A stretch of 64,000 nt of DNA from Caldithrix abyssi DSM 13497 (lineage in GTDB: Bacteria > Electryoneota > AABM5-125-24 > Hatepunaeales > Hatepunaeaceae), in NCBI GenBank assembly GCA_945865405.1, contig CAMBDS010000013.1:1-64000 (forward strand). The letters are read 5' to 3'. Shown here piece after piece: positions 47,275 to 57,247 of this stretch. Each line of letters starts with the position of its first letter. Position 1 is the stretch's first letter. The position numbers and the translations under genes were made by a program. The notes below the pieces were generated by a model. That model did no database searches. It was not told the DNA's origin and was given only the letters and a program-made list of their open reading frames with translations.

Positions 47275-48321
47275 TTACAGAGAGTAATCCATATCACCCG
47301 GTTCGGCAATATATGCAGCGAGCAGATCGATTGTCGCCTGAACATCGGCGAGGTTGACCATCTCGACGGTAGTGTGCACATAGCGGCAAGGGATGGAAAG
47401 AGTAAAGACAGCGGGGCCTCCGCGAGCTTTTTGTATCCCGCCGGCATCGGTTCCGCCCTTGGGCATTACATCCCTCTGATAGAGGATCTTCTTTTTCTCA
47501 GCAAGTTCAATGAATCGGGCGACAAGCTTTGGATTCGAAATGTGCAACCCGTTCAGAAGTCCGAGTGAGGTGCCATCACCGAGTCGGGAAATTTCGTCTG
47601 CGCCCCCTGCGCCGGGGACGTCGTTAGCCAACGTCACGTCAATTGCAATACCGACATCAGGTTCAATCCCCGAAGCGGCAGCAGTTGCTCCGCGAAGCCC
47701 AACCTCTTCCTGAGTTGAACAGACAACATAAAGGTCAGCTGGGCTCTTTTTTGCTTTCCTGACGGCTTCAATCATGCAATAAACGCCAACGCGGTCATCC
47801 ATGGTCTTGCAAGTGACATTATCACCCAGAGCTTCCATCTTGCGGTGCATGGTGACGGGATCCCCAATCTGGACCAGTTCGTCAACCTTCGCTTTGGGCA
47901 GGCCGAGGTCAATGAAGTAATCCTTGATATCGAGGTGTTTCTTTTTCTCTTCTTCGGTCAGGATGTGGACCGGCTTGGAGCCGATCACGCCGGGCAGGTC
48001 AACCTTACCCATAACGGTTACGCGCTGAGCCATCAAAGTGCGAGGATCGAAGCCGCCAAGGGGCTGGATGCGCAGGAAACCTTTGTCGTCGATGTAACTG
48101 ACAACAAAACCAATTTCATCCATGTGCGCGGATAACATCATTTTTTTGCGGCCCGAAGCAGGAGCTTTGCCAGTGCCTCGCTTAATAGCAATGACGTTGC
48201 CCATTTGATCGGTGCGGAGTTCATCGACCAGCGGCTTTAGCTGATCAATAACCAATTTGCGAACGCGATCTTCACGCCCGGCAATGCCTGACATTTCGAC
48301 CAGTTGACGCAATAGTTCCAT
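47275..48321 (-). CDS. M42 family metallopeptidase
   Basis: LSAHMDEIGFVVSYIDDKGFLRIQPLGG...MDDRVGVYCMIEA...CSTQEEVGLRGA...GGTDAGGIQ. Confidence 0.93.
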   Translation of the reverse strand: MELLRQLVEMSGIAGREDRVRKLVIDQLKPLVDELRTDQMGNVIAIKRGTGKAPASGRKKMMLSAHMDEIGFVVSYIDDKGFLRIQPLGGFDPRTLMAQRVTVMGKVDLPGVIGSKPVHILTEEEKKKHLDIKDYFIDLGLPKAKVDELVQIGDPVTMHRKMEALGDNVTCKTMDDRVGVYCMIEAVRKAKKSPADLYVVCSTQEEVGLRGATAAASGIEPDVGIAIDVTLANDVPGAGGADEISRLGDGTSLGLLNGLHISNPKLVARFIELAEKKKILYQRDVMPKGGTDAGGIQKARGGPAVFTLSIPCRYVHTTVEMVNLADVQATIDLLAAYIAEPGDMDYSL

Positions 48322-48385
48322 GAAATACCTCTGATAGATTTGAGATTAGCTTTTGGTAAAATTACTGACTAAAAAGGACTAACGG

Positions 48386-49051
48386 TCATTCATTCTCGAT
48401 TGAGACCACCACCACCGGTTTAAGCCCCGTCTTCTCTCGAACGCGTTCGGCAAGATTTTCGGCATCGATTTTGTTGTCAAATTTTCCGATCTTCACGACC
48501 GTGATGGGGCCTTTCGAGTTTCGAGACTCGGAGTAGATAGGCTTTCCCAAAGAACTGACCTTTCGGCCAGTATCTTCGGCTCCCTTTTTGTTGCGAAAAG
48601 CTCCCACCTGCACAGACCATATTCTTGAAAGATCCTTCTCAGAAGCAACGGATGCGCTTGCAATTGGTTCGTCAGTCTTCGGAGCAACTAATAGGAGATC
48701 CAGATTAATTAAGCCACGAACCCCTGGGAAATCTCGACGGAGCCTTGACCGACATTTTTCTGCATTGTCGCGATTTTCAAGCGCAAGGTAATAGGCTGTC
48801 AACCTTTCCAAGGAGTACGGCACCCACATCGATTGCGGGAAGCGGCTAATTAAGGATTCGTACTCCTTTAAGGCCGATTTGGCATCGCTTTCCAACAAGG
48901 CTCTCAGGAAAATTTTATCGGCGACGGTGTCCGGCTGTGCGGAAATGCTTCCAGCGAGAGATTTGATGTCTCCGAATTCGTAGAGCCTCCGCATCGAAGA
49001 ATCATCAGGAAGAGTCAATGCAAAAGTTAATGCCAATAGTAAGTTCAGCAT
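48386..49051 (-). CDS. SPOR domain-containing protein
   Basis: IWSVQVGAFRNKKGAEDTGRKVSSLGKPIYSESR...VVKIGKFDNKIDAENLAERVREKTGLKPVVV. Confidence 0.85.
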   Translation of the reverse strand: MLNLLLALTFALTLPDDSSMRRLYEFGDIKSLAGSISAQPDTVADKIFLRALLESDAKSALKEYESLISRFPQSMWVPYSLERLTAYYLALENRDNAEKCRSRLRRDFPGVRGLINLDLLLVAPKTDEPIASASVASEKDLSRIWSVQVGAFRNKKGAEDTGRKVSSLGKPIYSESRNSKGPITVVKIGKFDNKIDAENLAERVREKTGLKPVVVVSIENE

Positions 49052-49116
49052 CTATTGCCTTGTTGACAGAAAATAGAGTGAATTGTGGTGATGTATTAGC
49101 TATTTAGAAAGGCAAG

Positions 49117-49383
49117 CTATTCTTCACCGAACTTATTTACAACCAATTCGATCAACCTTTTCATTACATCCTGTTCGTCCGGTCCGGCAACCTCAATTCT
49201 TACTGTGGATCCATACTCTGCCGCGAGTAACATGACCCCGAGGATACTTCGGCAATTGACGCGTTGGTTATCTCGAATCAGGAATACTTCCGAGTTTCCG
49301 CTTGCTGCGGTTTGAACCAATTTGGATGCAGGTCGAGCATGCAAACCGAGCCTGTTTGTTATAGTGACTTCAGATGATATCAT
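49117..49383 (-). CDS. ptsH: HPr family phosphocarrier protein
   Basis: VTITNRLGLHARPASKLVQTA...NCRSILGVMLLAAEYGSTV. Confidence 0.93.
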   Translation of the reverse strand: MISSEVTITNRLGLHARPASKLVQTAASGNSEVFLIRDNQRVNCRSILGVMLLAAEYGSTVRIEVAGPDEQDVMKRLIELVVNKFGEE

Positions 49384-49446
49384 CTATTAAAGGTGTTACT
49401 CCACATGTTTCAAAGTTAAGAATTAAGTTCAACGTGCAAAAGCGGA

Positions 49447-50541
49447 TCAAAACTGCCTTTTCACCATAAAATCAGCCCATTGACCAAGCAAGTCCCGGTA
49501 AGGGCTTGCGGGCAACATGGCGAGATGAGTGCCAGCCTGTTCGATAAGCTCATTCGCTCGTTCTGCCACCGCTTCCAAAGCACCCAGATTTCTCATCAGA
49601 TTGATTGCGTTCGAAATGTTCTCGTCAGTAGCGTGTGCGTTACCGAGAGTACCGAGTAGCTCGCGACGCTGTGCTTCATTGGCGCGCTCGTAGGCATAAT
49701 GAACAACAAGGGTCCGCTTCCCTTCCCGCAGATCCGATCCTACAGGTTTGCCGATTTTTTCCTGATTGCCTACAACGCCAAGAATGTCGTCCTGTAGTTG
49801 AAACGCCGTCCCGCATAGTGCTGCGAATTTGGCGACAGATTCTACCAACGGTGAATCTTTTCCTCCCACACCTATCATTGCACCGGCACGACCACAGAAT
49901 TCGTAAAGAGCCCCTGTTTTTTTCCAGAGCATCTCTTCTATCAAAGCAGGGGTCAAAGATTCAATCGGGAGATGAGCGTATTGTATATCAAGAACCTCTC
50001 CCTCGACAAGCGTGTTCAAGACAACTGTATCAAGTTCATTAATCAGGCGAATTGTCACGAGAGGGTCAACGCCACGCTCAATCAGCTCGGTCATCATTGA
50101 GATACCCCAGCCGTGCTGAATGTCGCCGGTCAGGATCGCTAACGAGACTCCGTAGTGATGCGAGTCTTCAGGGCTCATACGGATCGCGCTATCAGGCTTC
50201 TGCGTAAGTTGCCTGTAGTAATTATGAACAGTCGATTGCCCGCGTCTCAGGTCATCACGGTCGATGATGTCGTCGTGAACTAATGTCCATGTGTGGAAGA
50301 TTTCGACAGCTGCTGCGGCAGGGATCGCTTTTGACTCGTCACCGCCGACGGCTCCGGCGGATAGCATCAGGATAGCCGGCCGAAGCCTTTTGCCTCCGTA
50401 TCGAACGTAAGCCGTCACCGCCCATCGGATTTCTTCCGGGTGAAACCGATCGATAAAACGGGGGGCGAGGATGTAGTCTTTGATGATCGCGCAGCGCTTA
50501 CCGAGCTCTAAAAAGAAGTCGCCCGAAGGTTGTGACGGCAT
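49447..50541 (-). CDS. Polyprenyl synthetase family protein
   Basis: GGKRLRPAILML...LVHDDIIDRDDLRRG...FQLQDDILGVVG. Confidence 0.93.
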   Translation of the reverse strand: MPSQPSGDFFLELGKRCAIIKDYILAPRFIDRFHPEEIRWAVTAYVRYGGKRLRPAILMLSAGAVGGDESKAIPAAAAVEIFHTWTLVHDDIIDRDDLRRGQSTVHNYYRQLTQKPDSAIRMSPEDSHHYGVSLAILTGDIQHGWGISMMTELIERGVDPLVTIRLINELDTVVLNTLVEGEVLDIQYAHLPIESLTPALIEEMLWKKTGALYEFCGRAGAMIGVGGKDSPLVESVAKFAALCGTAFQLQDDILGVVGNQEKIGKPVGSDLREGKRTLVVHYAYERANEAQRRELLGTLGNAHATDENISNAINLMRNLGALEAVAERANELIEQAGTHLAMLPASPYRDLLGQWADFMVKRQF

Positions 50542-50680
50542 TTGGATCCCTGAAGTGTTGGTTAACCCTTAAAAGTAGCATCCAACTCTCCATCAGTCAA
50601 GGCACTCTCGATAAATGTTCGCGTTTTAAGACTTCAATTGATAACATAACAAAAAATGATGTTCAAGACGAAATAAAAAT

Positions 50681-50708
50681 TTGACAAGCGTTAGAAGATT
50701 GTTATATT
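50681..50708 (+). promoter_or_regulatory. Sigma70-like promoter (TTGACA-N16-TATATT) of the C25 peptidase gene
   Basis: ttgacaagcgttagaagattgttatatt; implies about 250-nt 5' UTR before ATG 50966. Confidence 0.45.
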
Positions 50709-50965
50709 TAAAGGTTACGGAAGTGTCTCGATTATGGCAATAATTCGATTTGTTGCCTTAAGTGATATACATTTAACAGCTTACGAATGTTCTTAGGGAA
50801 AGCTCTGCAAATTAATTATTTTTGCCGGGCTATTTCCAAACAGTTACGGAAGAGATAAAGGTTCTGAGATTGTCAACAGAGACCTTTCTTCTCGTTACGA
50901 ATATATTATCAACCATACGACCGTCGTCACGGTCTCGCAACCAGAACTGCCGACAGAGGATAACC

Positions 50966-53900
50966 ATGAATCATTCAGTCTCGTCACGAGTTATATCGTT
51001 GCTCACTATCAGCGCTTTGATTGCGTTGATGACCAACCCTCTCCTTGCCGCATTCGAGAAGAATGCCTCGAGATCGCTTAAGATCGACCTCACGCAGACT
51101 TCCTCCACCAGCACGAGCCTCAAAATCGAGCTTGGTGATCTCGTGCGTCAGGATATTTCCCACATGGGTGAGCAGTTCGAGAGATTTCCCATCGAAGACC
51201 AGCCGACCGCCGGTCCTATCGGCCGACCCGACCTGTCACCGCTGGTAAAGTTCATGTTGATTCCACCGGAGTCGGGGGTTTCAGTTCGGATCAAAAATCT
51301 ACGTACACATCTTGTGCAGAACGTAAATCCGATTCCGCGTCAGCCAGAGCCTCTTGAGAAGAACATCGAAAGCACGGAGAGCTATGAGCTGATGCAATCA
51401 ACTTCTCCGCTTGTCATGGATGACGAATTTTACGCCACAAACAGTTTCTGGCCGGAAGAGAATGTGACTCTTAGCGAACCGCAGATCATGCGCGGTTATC
51501 GCATCCTGCCCGTCAGGATCAACCCGCTTCGGTACAATCCTGTCACCAAGGTACTCGAAGTCGTCGATGAAATTGAGCTTGAGTTCGATTTTCCCAGTGA
51601 TGAAAATCGGACTAATCTTGTGGAGAACCCGAATAAGGCAAGGCCATCTGCAAGCGTTGAAAAATTACTGAAGGGATTGGTTATAAATCCACCTTCGACC
51701 CCGATACGAGACAACCCTATTCATGGTGGATCGATTCTTTACGTGTTGGGAGCTGGAAATGGATGGAATGCAGTCATGGATGGACTCACACCATTGATAG
51801 AGTGGCGACGCAAAATGGGTTGGACGGTGGGAACGTTGCGAGTCAACAACCCCTCGGATGCAAACTCTGCCCGTCAGGCTATTCAAGCGTATTATCGAGA
51901 TGCTGAAAATCCGCCTGAGCACATAGTGATCTGTGGTGATACAAATGGGGAGTTTGCGTTTATGTATTTCAACCATCAGGATGGTGCTGGTTATCCCTAC
52001 GAATCAGACCATGACTTTGGTATGATCGAAGGTAATGATATTCTTCCTGAGGCATCGGTAGGTAGACTCCTCTTTAACTCTGCTAATAGACTTCGGGACA
52101 TAGTGAGTAAAACGATTGCGTATGAATCAGACCCGTTCCTAGGTGAAGGAAATGCGGCTGGCTGGCAGACTCGCGGAGCGGTAGAGTCGGTCACTTCAAG
52201 AAGTGGAATATCTGCGAACGATATGTGTCGGTGGTCAAAAATCGAAATGATTCGCAACGGTTACACGCGAGTCAACGAGCTTTACTGGGAGCAAGCAGGC
52301 GTCGATAGAGACAACCGTCAATTTGTTTTTGATAACATTAATGGTGGCGTAAGCGTTTTTCTGCATCGTGGTTACCTTTGGATGGGAACTTTTGCTTTCG
52401 GGGATGTCCAACAGCTTCGAAATGGGAGGATGTTGCCCTTTGTTTTGGCAATAACCTGTAACACGGGAGATTACGGTGAAGCTATTTCTGATGGCGGCAA
52501 CGGCTATTTTAATGAGAGTTTCTGCTTTCATCCAAGTGGTGCTATAGGTGCTATTGGTTGTGCCGGCGCAACACATACTGCATACAACAACATCTATTGT
52601 ACTGAGACAATAAGGTCATTTGTATCAAATGGGATTCAGACCCAAGGTTGGGCGAATGAGGCCGGAAAATTGGCATTATATACGCACTACTTTGATCGGG
52701 GCGATATTATGCATGAGGAAAATCGCAATGTAGAGGCGTGGCTTACTGAGCTTTACATCACCAATCTTATGGGTGATCCTGCCGTTGATCTTTTCACAGC
52801 TGTTCCCCGAAGATTAGCTGTAACTCCTCCGAATGCTATCCGCAAAGGTGAGACGAGTGTCGAAGTGACTGTTTTGCACGACGACGATGATTCACCCGCG
52901 CGAGACGCCAATGTCTGCCTATATAAACGAGGCGTACTGCAAATGGTTAAAAATCCGGATGCCGATGGCAAAGTCGCATTCGCACTCAATCCTGCATGGG
53001 CACAACAAGATTCGATTCATTTGACCATTACTGGCCATAATTTGTTGACCTGGCGTAGATTCTATATCATTGGGCAGGCTCAGGATTTTGTCGGAGCATC
53101 GACTTTTGAAATTGATGATAATCAGAATGGCAATGGCGACTCCGAAGCAAATCAGCTTGAAACGATAGCACTTACTGTCAATGTTGCCAATTTAGGTGCC
53201 AATGATTATGATGGGCAGTTGACACTCAACATAGCCAGCAGTGATCCGAACCTTGACGTTGTCGAAGGCGATGTTGTGTTAGAGCAGGTTCCTGCTCATG
53301 GTGAAGCCGCCGCAGCAACTTTCCTTGTCAGGATAGGCGGAGGCTTTCAGTCCGGAGTGAATGCAGTCTTCGATTTGACAGCTACGGTTGGTGATCATTC
53401 CTGGGTGAGTTCGGTATCTGTGCCGGTATCTGGACCAGATCTTGAGTTTGTCTCCCTTGATTGGGAGGAAGATCAGTTGCATCGTGCCGAGAGTGCAGAG
53501 CTGTCCATTACAGTAAAAAATATCGGAACAGGCGATCTCAGTGCTTCAAGAGCAACGTTTTTCAGTCGTGTCAGGACCATTGGGCCGGTGGTGGCAGGAG
53601 CAGATTTTGGAGCAATTGCTGTCGGAAGATCGGTTGAGTCCGGCAGTAACTTTCGACTTTCAGCTCATCCATTTCACATAGGAAACAAACCAATACCAGT
53701 AGGGTTAGCGATTGTGGCAGACAATGGCTTCATTGATACAGTTCTGTTTGACCTTCAGATTTCACCGGCTGTGGCTGGCGAACCGTTCGGCCCTGACGAT
53801 TACGCCTATATCTGCTTCGACAATCTCGATACAACTTGGTTCGCTTATCCAGAGTATAATTGGATTGAAATCGATCCACAACATGACGGCGAAGGCAGAA

Positions 53901-56467
53901 ATACAAATCTTGCAGATGGTGGGGATTCTCAAGATCGTTCTGTAGTAGTTGATCTACCCTTTAATTTCCAGTATTACGGGGAGGATTTTGATGGGATTAC
54001 AATCTGTTCTAATGGATGGATTTCGATGGGAGACTCTCGTGCTCTGATTTCTGCAAGGAATAGGCATATTCCTGGCGGTGAGTGTCCGCCAGGATTGATT
54101 GCGCCGTTCTGGGAAGAGCTGATTATTCCTCAAAATGGAGGAGTCTATACGTGGTATGATGAGGAAAACCATCAATTTATTGTGGAGTGGTCGCGCCTGA
54201 AAAAGCTTGGCCCAAGAGGTAACGATGAACCAGTGGAAACTTTTCAGGTCATTTTACAAGACTCTGATCATTATCCTAGTTTCACGGGGGATGGGAATAT
54301 CATCTTTCAATACAATGATGTAACTGATAATTCATCATGTTTTCAGGAATACGACACTCCCTTTGCTTCCGTCGGCATCTCCAGTCCGGACAACAAGACA
54401 GGCTTGGAGTATGTTTATTGGAACGAGTATCCAGGCGGAGCCGCAAGGCTCGCTGATGGTCGCGCAATCAAATTCACCACTCTTGTTGAGTTTGTCACCG
54501 GGTCACTTGCAGGTCGTGTCACCGATGCCGCAACCGGCGAACCGATTGATAGCGCGATAGTTTATACGACGTTCGGTTTCTCCGCCATGACTGACGAAAA
54601 TGGCGATTTCCAGATCCCCGACATGTTGGTTGACTCAACTTACGAATTCACAGCAACCAAACTGTTTTACAATGATTCAACAATTGCTGGCGAAATTATT
54701 GAGGGTCAGGAAACTTATGTAGAATTTGCCATGCTTCATCCAGAGTTCAGCCTCAGCAATGAGAGCGCCAACTTCACCATGCTGTCCGACTCGGTCGCCA
54801 ACGGTGTGTTGATGCTCCAAAATACTGGTAACGGTCTGATGTCATTCACCAGCCGGTACGGCTATGAGATCGAGCGCGATGATCCAGACGATGCGTGGGA
54901 TCTATTGAGGCGATGGGATTGGTCAGATTCGTTAGACAGTCCTCGTTTGCAATCAGTCGCTTATGTGAAGGATCACTGGCTGGTAGGAGCAACTCGAATT
55001 GAACGCGATGATCCACATATTTTTTATACTTTTGATCGCGAGGGAAATTCGACAGGACAGTTCATTCAACGCGATTCGTTAGGTGGAGCGTTCGGAATTC
55101 AGAATATGACTTACGATAATGGTAATCTTTGGGCTGTGGCTTCAGATATAAATCTTTACCAATTGGACCCGGACTCGGGTTATGTGATTGGCCAATGGTC
55201 GGCATTCGAATTGCGAGACAGGGTTAGATGTTTGGCTTTAGATTCGGAATCAGGGAGTTTCTATGCTGGTGGAATTACAAGTCCGATTTATAAGGCAGAA
55301 TTTGTAGGGGATTCTTTAACCATTACAGATTCCTTCAGTCCCTTGGATCCAAGAGACAATTCCTCCCTTAAGAAATATGGTTTTTCGTGGTTTCCAGATG
55401 ATCCGGATGGATATCCTCTTTATATTGTCGGCATAAATGAGGTACCGGAAGAAGACGATAATCATCCTGATCTCTCAATTTTCAAGGTTAATCCTGCTAC
55501 AAATCAAGTGATATTCGTAACTGATTTGGCTCAACATTTAACCCCAAATGCGGGAGGTAGGTGCGGGATGACAATTACCCACGACTGGAGTAATCGACTT
55601 TATGCCCTCGCTATTATCGTCGAAGTGGCCGCACACGACTGGCTTGGAATCTTCGAGATTGCCCCGAATACAAGCTGGGTTTCGTACGAACCAAAGGAAG
55701 GGACATTAGAGGCTGGTGACCAGTTGCCTATTGAAATTGAAGTAGAATCGACTGGTCTCGACTCGGGCTTGTTCGAGATCATGATCGACTTTACCCACAA
55801 TGCAGCGCCAGGCTTCCAACGTTTTCCGGTGCAGATGGAAGTGGTTTCGGAGCTACCGCAATTCGACTTGATCTCACCGGCAGACGGGGATACTGTTGAA
55901 TTATGGCTGCTCAGAACCGATTCGGTTTATGCAAATGCAGTTCGTTTTGTCTGGGAAGAACCTCATCCCGCTGATGAGGAAGAGAATTTCAACTACACCA
56001 TCTGGTTTCAGATGGGAGACTCGATGACCCACTATGAGACTGCCGACACCTTTCTGGCGGTTAGTTTGGATACCGTCTGGGCAGCCGAAGGCGAAATGAC
56101 CTGGTGGGTTGAGGCGGCTTCTGAATCGGGCATCTACACCTGTCGTACGCCTTTCCACTTGAGAGTTATTGCGCTTTCAGTCAATTCAGATCCCACTGTT
56201 CCGATAGAATTCGGGTTGCATGCTATTTATCCCATCCCGTTCAACAGCCGGCTGACCATTAGCTTCGGCATAGATGTTGCCGAACCAGCAAGGCTCGCTA
56301 TGTACGATATGCTTGGCAGGGAGGTAACGAGACTATTTGACGGAACCCCCAAAATCGGCAATTATAAAGCTGTTTGGGATGCAGGAAGATATTCTTCCGG
56401 TGTTTATGTGGTGCGTCTTGAGTCAGTGGGAAGAGTGAAAGTTGCCAAGGTGGTGATGGTGAAGTAA
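50966..56467 (+). CDS. Gingipain-like C25 cysteine peptidase, multidomain, with T9SS-type C-terminal sorting domain
   Basis: HIVICGDTNGEFAFMYFN...LPEASVGRLLFNSANRLRDIVSKTIAYE...GVSVFLHRGY (His)...FVLAITCNTGDYG (Cys); C-term 'YPIPFNSRLTISFGI...LAMYDMLGREV...SSGVYVVRLESVGRVKVAKVVMVK'. Start moved from 50822 to the signal peptide Met. Confidence 0.9.
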   Translation: MNHSVSSRVISLLTISALIALMTNPLLAAFEKNASRSLKIDLTQTSSTSTSLKIELGDLVRQDISHMGEQFERFPIEDQPTAGPIGRPDLSPLVKFMLIPPESGVSVRIKNLRTHLVQNVNPIPRQPEPLEKNIESTESYELMQSTSPLVMDDEFYATNSFWPEENVTLSEPQIMRGYRILPVRINPLRYNPVTKVLEVVDEIELEFDFPSDENRTNLVENPNKARPSASVEKLLKGLVINPPSTPIRDNPIHGGSILYVLGAGNGWNAVMDGLTPLIEWRRKMGWTVGTLRVNNPSDANSARQAIQAYYRDAENPPEHIVICGDTNGEFAFMYFNHQDGAGYPYESDHDFGMIEGNDILPEASVGRLLFNSANRLRDIVSKTIAYESDPFLGEGNAAGWQTRGAVESVTSRSGISANDMCRWSKIEMIRNGYTRVNELYWEQAGVDRDNRQFVFDNINGGVSVFLHRGYLWMGTFAFGDVQQLRNGRMLPFVLAITCNTGDYGEAISDGGNGYFNESFCFHPSGAIGAIGCAGATHTAYNNIYCTETIRSFVSNGIQTQGWANEAGKLALYTHYFDRGDIMHEENRNVEAWLTELYITNLMGDPAVDLFTAVPRRLAVTPPNAIRKGETSVEVTVLHDDDDSPARDANVCLYKRGVLQMVKNPDADGKVAFALNPAWAQQDSIHLTITGHNLLTWRRFYIIGQAQDFVGASTFEIDDNQNGNGDSEANQLETIALTVNVANLGANDYDGQLTLNIASSDPNLDVVEGDVVLEQVPAHGEAAAATFLVRIGGGFQSGVNAVFDLTATVGDHSWVSSVSVPVSGPDLEFVSLDWEEDQLHRAESAELSITVKNIGTGDLSASRATFFSRVRTIGPVVAGADFGAIAVGRSVESGSNFRLSAHPFHIGNKPIPVGLAIVADNGFIDTVLFDLQISPAVAGEPFGPDDYAYICFDNLDTTWFAYPEYNWIEIDPQHDGEGRNTNLADGGDSQDRSVVVDLPFNFQYYGEDFDGITICSNGWISMGDSRALISARNRHIPGGECPPGLIAPFWEELIIPQNGGVYTWYDEENHQFIVEWSRLKKLGPRGNDEPVETFQVILQDSDHYPSFTGDGNIIFQYNDVTDNSSCFQEYDTPFASVGISSPDNKTGLEYVYWNEYPGGAARLADGRAIKFTTLVEFVTGSLAGRVTDAATGEPIDSAIVYTTFGFSAMTDENGDFQIPDMLVDSTYEFTATKLFYNDSTIAGEIIEGQETYVEFAMLHPEFSLSNESANFTMLSDSVANGVLMLQNTGNGLMSFTSRYGYEIERDDPDDAWDLLRRWDWSDSLDSPRLQSVAYVKDHWLVGATRIERDDPHIFYTFDREGNSTGQFIQRDSLGGAFGIQNMTYDNGNLWAVASDINLYQLDPDSGYVIGQWSAFELRDRVRCLALDSESGSFYAGGITSPIYKAEFVGDSLTITDSFSPLDPRDNSSLKKYGFSWFPDDPDGYPLYIVGINEVPEEDDNHPDLSIFKVNPATNQVIFVTDLAQHLTPNAGGRCGMTITHDWSNRLYALAIIVEVAAHDWLGIFEIAPNTSWVSYEPKEGTLEAGDQLPIEIEVESTGLDSGLFEIMIDFTHNAAPGFQRFPVQMEVVSELPQFDLISPADGDTVELWLLRTDSVYANAVRFVWEEPHPADEEENFNYTIWFQMGDSMTHYETADTFLAVSLDTVWAAEGEMTWWVEAASESGIYTCRTPFHLRVIALSVNSDPTVPIEFGLHAIYPIPFNSRLTISFGIDVAEPARLAMYDMLGREVTRLFDGTPKIGNYKAVWDAGRYSSGVYVVRLESVGRVKVAKVVMVK

Positions 56468-56490
56468 GGGTCAGCGCCCGAAGCTTAAAA

Positions 56491-56523
56491 AAAAGGGGTT
56501 GCTCTTGTAAGAGTAGCCCCTTT
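56491..56523 (+). terminator. Probable terminator after the C25 peptidase gene
   Basis: AAAAGGGGTTGCTCTT-GTAA-GAGTAGCCCCTTT stem-loop (with G-U pairs). Confidence 0.65.
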
Positions 56524-56597
56524 AACTTATAAGTAATGTGTTTTACAATCACAGAGTTTTTCTTCAGGTTGACGGGTTAACGCTTCACCACAAAAAA

Positions 56598-56623
56598 GTA
56601 AGGCGGACACTTGTCCGCCTTAC
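56598..56623. repeat. REP-like palindrome GTAAGGCGGACACTTGTCCGCCTTAC
   Basis: 26-bp palindrome with only a central mismatch. Confidence 0.8.
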
Positions 56624-56647
56624 CAAACCTCAATAATGTCTCGACGC

Positions 56648-57094
56648 TTAAAAGCGCTTCTTTGACTTTCTGACCGGCGCGCCGTCAAGTTCCTCGAAAA
56701 CTGGTCCGGGAGCATCAAACAGAGGAATATCGACGCCGGGGATCGGTTCGGTTTCGACTGGCTTCGGTTTCGGCTTGAAGACACGGCCGACGACAGATGA
56801 GTCACTGAAGAACCCTGTTGCCGGGGCTTCATCACTGATGATGCCTTTGGCGGTGATCGTTGAAGCTTTGCGGATCTCTTTGGCGGGGCGCTTCCTTGCG
56901 ACAGTCATTGGCTTGACAACCAGCCCAGATTTGATGGCACTGGTGGAGACTTTCAGCCGAACGACCTTGCCGTTGATGACAACCCGAACCTTTTGCAGGT
57001 TAACGTTCCAACGACGGAGTGAAATGTTGTGGGCATGGCTAACGTTATGGCCTACGACCGGGCCCTGTCCGGTAAGATCGCATCGTCTCGACAT
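56648..57094 (-). CDS. rpmB: 50S ribosomal protein L28 with long C-terminal extension
   Basis: MSRRCDLTGQGPVVGHNVSHAHNISLRRWNVNLQKVRVVINGKVVRLKVSTSAIKSGLVV then about 80 extra residues. Confidence 0.9.
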   Translation of the reverse strand: MSRRCDLTGQGPVVGHNVSHAHNISLRRWNVNLQKVRVVINGKVVRLKVSTSAIKSGLVVKPMTVARKRPAKEIRKASTITAKGIISDEAPATGFFSDSSVVGRVFKPKPKPVETEPIPGVDIPLFDAPGPVFEELDGAPVRKSKKRF

Positions 57095-57247
57095 GGAGTT
57101 TCCGCTTGATTGAATGGCGTCAGGTGCTAATCCGACGTATATTGTGTGACAAAACCGCAGAAACAGTAGTTTGTGCGGGAAAATAAAAATTAAGACCAGT
57201 AATATAAACTGCCTCAGAGCGAAAATCAACCCCTGACCAGATATTCC

